Assembly (NCBI GenBank): GCA_014084085.1
Contig: NPFB01000023.1
Coordinates: 89,564 to 153,563, forward strand
DNA from: Hondaea fermentalgiana
Lineage: Eukaryota; Sar; Bigyra; Thraustochytrida; Thraustochytriidae
DNA length: 64,000 bases
Direction: 5' to 3'
A model generated the notes under the pieces. It was not told the DNA's origin. It did not search any database and saw only the letters and a list, made by a program, of their open reading frames with translations. Shown here in pieces: positions 59,870-64,000 of the stretch. The first letter of the stretch is position 1; each line of letters starts with the position of its first letter. The position numbers were made by a program, and so were the translations under genes.

Positions 59870-60699
59870 TGTCGTTGCTGCCGCCGCTGCGGTCGTTGGC
59901 TCTGTCGCCGTCGACGTGCGTCCTGCCGTGACCTCCGTCTTGCCTGAGCGAGTCGTGCGCGAGCGAGGATGATGATCGGATCACAATCCCACCTGCCGCT
60001 TGCGTTGTTGCGATTGCGCGCGATCTCTTGCCGCCGCTCGCGCCCGTCCTCGCGCGTGCCGCCGTCTCCACCGGCCGCCCTCGGCCGAGCCGCCTCGATC
60101 TGGTCGATTGATGGATTGATTGATTGCCTGTTGCGCGCTCGGTCTCATCATCATTCATTGCTGCAGCAGCAGGCAGACCAACCTAACCGTCAGTTGGCGA
60201 ATTACTGACGAATTCACGACAAGGTGAAGGAGGTGAGGAAGCTCCGGCTTGAGCACGGCAAGCGAGACCGCGACGCGCGGGACGCGCGCAGTATGCTGGA
60301 GAGTCGATCAAGCGGCGGACCGACGAATGATCAGAACATTGGTGGCACGCGAGCATACCAAAGACGATCATCTGATGTTGATGAGGAAAAATGCCAATGT
60401 TCACAGTTTTGCACCACCGACCCCGCGCTCACACTCACATGTTCTTGGTGGATTTTCGATAAAACATAAAGAAGAGCACAGGCAAGAGCAGAAATATGTT
60501 AAAATGAATAAGCACAAAGGAGAGGCAATGAACCTAGGCTTGGTAATAGCTGAGACTGAAGAGAAGATGAAGCGCACGCACGAGGTGACGTAGAATAGAG
60601 ATTGTGAGTGACGAGAACTAGAACATGATGCAGCCAGCCAGCCACAGCCAGCCAGCCAGCCAGCCAGCAAGCAAGCCAGCAAGCAACACTCGCTCGCCT
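59870..60699. other. intergenic stretch with AGCC repeat
   Basis: The stretch holds the upstream region of the SANT-like gene and the downstream region of ATG7. Contains GATTGATT near 60106-60128 and an AGCC/AGCA array at 60633-60682. Short frames here have no family likeness. Confidence 0.6.
60633..60682. repeat. (AGCC)n imperfect tetramer array
   Basis: About eleven units of AGCC with AGCA and AGCCAC variants, just 18 bp beyond the ATG7 stop codon. It is the complement of the GGCT/CTGG motif seen elsewhere in the window. Confidence 0.85.
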
Positions 60700-62724
60700 T
60701 TAGAGAAGGGCGTCGGGATCGTCGTCAAAGTCATCGAGAAGATCGTCGTCCAAAAGACTGTCGAGATTGGCAGAGTTGCGGAGCTCCGTGAGACCCGTGA
60801 GGTCCTCAAGATAGTCTGGCTTGTTGAAAGCATGAAGAAGCATCTCGAAACCCTGAGCGGAATAGGCATCGACAACGCAGGCAGAACACGCTGAGCATTG
60901 AGGGAAGGCTTCGCCGGTGATGTTAGCGTTTGCAAAGGTACGGAGCGAGCCGCGGACCTGGTGCGGGAGGGCGCCGAGACCGTCGAGGCCCGCATGATCA
61001 TCTGCGCCATCCTCGAGTGGCGGAGCACGATTCTCTTGCGGATGATGCAAGAGACCGACCAAGAGCTCGACAAGAACGGCGCCGGCAATCGGAGCAAGTC
61101 CTGGACGCGTCACCGTACACTGCTGATCCAAAGTACGGTCCTTCATGGAGTTTTGCGGTGCAACAACATCGTTGCAAAAGTAGCAGCCGAGACGGCGACT
61201 TGTGTCGGCGACGCCAGGGCCGTGGCCATGCCGCATAACCATGAAGGAGTCGAAGCCAAGTGCTGAATTCAGGACGAGCTTGTCGTGCTTGGCGCCCAAG
61301 AGCGACGGCAACCATCGGGACTCCCGCGTATCCGTAAGCAGAATCACCACGTCGTGCCCCTGGACCAGGTCCTCAAGTTGCGCGACCGATGCACGCGCTT
61401 TTTCGAGCTCTGCAGGCGTGCTAACAAAGTGACCAGGCATGGGGATGTCGAGCTGCACGCCTTGGGCGTCGACGCCGGGGAGAATGGCGCGCAAGGCCTC
61501 GGCGGCAGCCTCGGCCTTGGGGCGTCCCCCGTTCGCGCAGTCCTCATGCGTAAATAGTGACTGGCGTGCTGGATTAGAGTATGACACGCGGCCATTGTCG
61601 AGCATGGTGATCTTTCGAAAGCCCCAGCCCAAGAGGCAGCGTGCGACCGAGCAGCCCAGGGTTCCGGAACCCACGAGGAAGCAGCGCGTCTGCGCAAGGC
61701 GGTCGGTGTCGAGTGAGGGGAGCGCGCGCCAGCGCATGAGCTTGAGGTTGAGATCGCTCGCTGCCTGCGAGAGCTTGGCCGGGTCAAGCTGCGCACTAAG
61801 GTCACTGAGCCGTGGACCCATTTTGCCCTGGACATTGGGCTCCCAGCCCGTTGCCGTGATGGCATCACTTCCTGATGCCGTGGTGGTCTCGGCAGCGGCG
61901 CGCAGGCGCACGACCAAAGAGGATGCGGCGTCTCGGCGAAGGCAGAGAATGGGCATTGCGTCGGCTCGCTCGGCCAAGCCTGGCAAGCGACGCGCGGCCC
62001 AAAAGGCAAAATTGCGTAGCGGCCAGCCCGTCTGCGAGGCGTGCGTGCTGGGATCCACCATACAGAGGCAGGCAAGTTCCGAGCTGTCCCGTTCGCGGGC
62101 CTCGGCAAGATTGAGAATGCGGCCCGTGGACGCCTCGATCGCAAAAAAGCCTGCCCCGCGATGCGCAAGGGCTTCGCGGAGTGTGACCTCGCTGACAATT
62201 CCACTCGTGCTCGCGCCCGCGAGGTCTGACAGGTGTAATCCGGCCGAGGTTGGGGAAATTGACGGAAAGCAGAACCAGTAGATGAACTTGTGCCGTTTGA
62301 GGTCTGCATATGAGATGACGCGAAAGGGTACGAGACGCGCTGGATCTTGCTCAACTTGACCTGCGTCGATGGCGTTTAAAAGCTCGAGGCCGGAGTCGTC
62401 CAAAAGCTTGCGCTTATCGAGGTTCTTGAAGTCTTCGACGGTGTTTGCGTTGAGGAGAAGTCCGTCTGCGCGGAAAGCGTTCGGGTCTTCGCCGTGAAGT
62501 TTGTCTTGCGCGTCGTCCGAGGTGGAGGAGAGCAAGTCTTGGCCTGTGACGCGGAGGATGGGTGCCATGCCCGCTGCGCGACCTGGGGCGTACCATCCGT
62601 TGAGTTGCACGGGCGCTTCACTGAGCTTGAACTTTTCAAGTTTGGCTTTGGCAAAAACGCCCCAGAATCCGGGATCTACCATGCTCCTGAAGCCTTCGAG
62701 AGGCACCTCTGCTGGCGACGCCAT
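60700..62724 (-). CDS. ATG7: ATG7, E1-like activating enzyme of autophagy
   Basis: 674 residues, no intron; ATG at 62724 gives MASPAEVPLEGFRSMVDPGF, which aligns with the family start. The upstream frame is open without ATG. ATG7 adenylates ATG8 and ATG12 and passes them to ATG3 and ATG10 in the cytosol. The N-terminal domain has FWGVFAKAKLEKFKLSEAPV and the WYAPG turn. The adenylation domain has GSGTLGCSVARCLLGWG near 350, VSYSNPARQSLF, the zinc-binding CYFC and CSAC pairs, and the catalytic Cys in QQCTVTRPGLAPIAG, about residue 536. The ending YLEDLTGLTEL followed by an acidic Asp/Leu tail is typical. Length is close to human (703) and yeast (630). Confidence 0.95.
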   Translation of the reverse strand: MASPAEVPLEGFRSMVDPGFWGVFAKAKLEKFKLSEAPVQLNGWYAPGRAAGMAPILRVTGQDLLSSTSDDAQDKLHGEDPNAFRADGLLLNANTVEDFKNLDKRKLLDDSGLELLNAIDAGQVEQDPARLVPFRVISYADLKRHKFIYWFCFPSISPTSAGLHLSDLAGASTSGIVSEVTLREALAHRGAGFFAIEASTGRILNLAEARERDSSELACLCMVDPSTHASQTGWPLRNFAFWAARRLPGLAERADAMPILCLRRDAASSLVVRLRAAAETTTASGSDAITATGWEPNVQGKMGPRLSDLSAQLDPAKLSQAASDLNLKLMRWRALPSLDTDRLAQTRCFLVGSGTLGCSVARCLLGWGFRKITMLDNGRVSYSNPARQSLFTHEDCANGGRPKAEAAAEALRAILPGVDAQGVQLDIPMPGHFVSTPAELEKARASVAQLEDLVQGHDVVILLTDTRESRWLPSLLGAKHDKLVLNSALGFDSFMVMRHGHGPGVADTSRRLGCYFCNDVVAPQNSMKDRTLDQQCTVTRPGLAPIAGAVLVELLVGLLHHPQENRAPPLEDGADDHAGLDGLGALPHQVRGSLRTFANANITGEAFPQCSACSACVVDAYSAQGFEMLLHAFNKPDYLEDLTGLTELRNSANLDSLLDDDLLDDFDDDPDALL

Positions 62725-62929
62725 GATGCTGCTGGATCCTCCTCGACCTCGTTTCGTTTTCCACACGTCGGCTCCTGCTCCGCAATCCTTGCTTGCTTGC
62801 TTCGTTTGCCTGCTACTCTCCCGGCCTCTTTTTGCCCTTGCCTGCCTACGCAGGCAACGCGTCTCGCGTCCCGCCACGCGTGCGGAGCGCCCGGTGCCAG
62901 TCGCTGTTGTTCACTGTCGTCGTCGTTTT

Positions 62930-62965
<36 letters not shown>

Positions 62966-63094
62966 TGCGGCTCTGCTGCTGCTCTTTTTGCTTCTTTTGC
63001 TCTTTGCAAATTTGGGTTTGTTGTTTCTCGCATGCCAGGGCGAGCCAGGGCTTGATAAAGGAAAAGATACTTTTCACTTTAGGATGGACGCGCG
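62725..63094. promoter_or_regulatory. ATG7 upstream region with GTC repeat
   Basis: 370 bp between the ATG7 start and the end of the next gene on the same strand. It contains a TCG trinucleotide run at 62921-62965 and a TTTGCTTCTTTTGCTC pyrimidine tract. It probably holds the ATG7 promoter; no defined element is called. Confidence 0.45.
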
Positions 63095-63430
63095 CTACAG
63101 CGAGCGCATGAGGAAGCCCACGGAGAGGCAGAGGCCCATGAAGGCGCCGGCGCTGAGCGCCTGGGGCCCGGCGTGGCGCGTCTGCAGCACGTAGGCGGAA
63201 GTGCCGATGACCTGGCCAAAGAGGTAGCCGTAGCCAGCGTTGGCAATGACGGCTTCGCGATGCCGCTTCTTCTGCTCCGCCTCGTACTTTTGATACCTGT
63301 GCGGTGCGAGCAGAAAAGCACGTCAGCTGCAAGGTCCCCGAACGATCCTCTCCATGCGCGAGGCGCGAACGTACCAGTCCGGGTCGTAGTCCACTGATGT
63401 GCTATCGTCGTCGTTCTGCGAAGACCACAT
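63095..63430 (-). CDS. small two-TM membrane protein (85 aa, 2 exons), unknown
   Basis: Exons 63375-63430 and 63095-63296 give 85 residues; donor GTACGT, acceptor CACAG, 78-nt intron. Neither exon alone is long, yet the splice joins them exactly in phase at a Trp codon, and the product looks like a real small membrane protein: acidic N-terminus (NDDDSTSVDYDPDWYQKY), a basic helix (EAEQKKRHREAVIAN), then two hydrophobic helices (GYGYLFGQVIGTSAYVL and ALSAGAFMGLCLSVGFLM) ending RSL. This resembles small mitochondrial or ER subunits, but I recognise no family. An alternative first exon starting at 63872 (MAFDHYTENNPRF) could splice to an acceptor inside the present exon 1 at 63418. Confidence 0.7.
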
Positions 63431-64000
63431 GGTTCAAGCGCTTGCCTGCTTGCGTGCGCTTTCCGTGCGTGCGCGCGGGCGTGCTCGCGTGCGTGCGTGC
63501 GTATGTGCCTGCGTGCGTGCTTGCGTGCGTGCTCGCGTCTGCCTTACGCACTGCGTCCCGCGTAGACCTGCTGCGCTGCTGCGCGCTCTGTCCTCTAGAC
63601 CAGGCGAAGAATCGGGATTTGGCTGGCAGTGGTTGACTGTGTCTTTATCGATCGAAAATCAAAGTATAGTACTGGGTCTACCTTCGCACCTCATTTTGTC
63701 GTTTCGATCGAGCAGCTACAGGTGCATGGCATGCCCATCTTGAAGTAGAGCATTCGAGACCCAGGAACTTGCGGAAACCTGCGTCCCCAGGTAGATTCCA
63801 ATCGAGTTCTCAGGCCTCACCCACATGGACTGTGAAGCGGGGGTTGTTCTCAGTGTAGTGGTCGAACGCCATTGTAGCCCTCCTGGTTGGCATGAGCTGC
63901 TGCCTTTTACAGATTTTTGCAAGAAGCGGAAGAGTTGCCATTTAACCTATGGCCTGGTAAAAGGAAAATCAGAAACGAGCAAGAAGAAAGGCGCCTACCC
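63431..64000. other. window-end stretch with GCGT repeat and a possible 5' exon
   Basis: A GCGTGC/GCGTGT array lies at 63462-63540. On the minus strand an ATG at 63872 opens MAFDHYTENNPRFTVHV before a stop 3 codons on; a GTGGGT or GTGAGG donor follows. This may be a first exon of the 85-residue gene or of nothing. No other gene is supported. Confidence 0.45.

Overview
The window is nuclear DNA of a GC-rich, gene-dense protist. A heterotrophic stramenopile of the thraustochytrid type fits best, but that is an inference from style and gene content, not from a marker gene. Genes lie on both strands, are mostly intronless or carry a few short introns (about 54-170 nt, donors GTAAGT or GTACGT), and are separated by gaps rich in simple repeats. 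Exportin-6, a class C GPCR, ATG7, DENN and HORMA proteins exclude bacteria and make plants or ordinary fungi unlikely. One 100-N assembly gap lies in a TGCC repeat near the left end.

Layout, left to right: a possible 68-residue protein and the assembly gap (1-1.5 kb); a tetraspanin-like four-TM protein (+, one intron) and a 1386-residue class C GPCR (+) with three homologous extracellular modules before its 7TM domain; a GT4-type glycosyltransferase (-); a five-intron HOP1/HORMAD meiotic axis protein (+); a 2359-residue IQ/Sfi1-like/ankyrin/coiled-coil protein (+); exportin-6 (-); a four-exon HPRT (+); an ankyrin-DENN-SH3 protein (-) divergent from a hotdog-fold protein (+); a thioredoxin-fold protein without active-site cysteines (+); a one-chain fusion of the FetB/ALS3 permease and FetA/STAR1 ATPase (-); a LEA-like amphipathic repeat protein (-); a kinesin-light-chain-like TPR frame broken by one in-frame TGA (-); a PX-like protein (-); a small coiled-coil protein resembling a Rab11-FIP Rab-binding helix (+); a basic protein of unknown function (-); 3.9 kb of extremely GC-rich simple repeats; a two-RRM protein with long Q/N/S-rich tails (+); an N-myristoylatable PP2C (-); a UBA-like/SANT-like/U-box-like nuclear protein (-); ATG7 (-); and an 85-residue two-TM protein in two exons (-).

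The genes do not form an operon or one pathway. Recurrent themes are membrane traffic and autophagy (DENN, PX, FIP-like, ATG7), cytoskeleton and nuclear transport (exportin-6, the IQ/Sfi1-like giant, TPR) and signalling (GPCR, PP2C, RRM protein). No rRNA, convincing tRNA, CRISPR array or transposon was seen. Splice structures were built by hand from GT..AG sites, phase and family conservation, with no transcript evidence.
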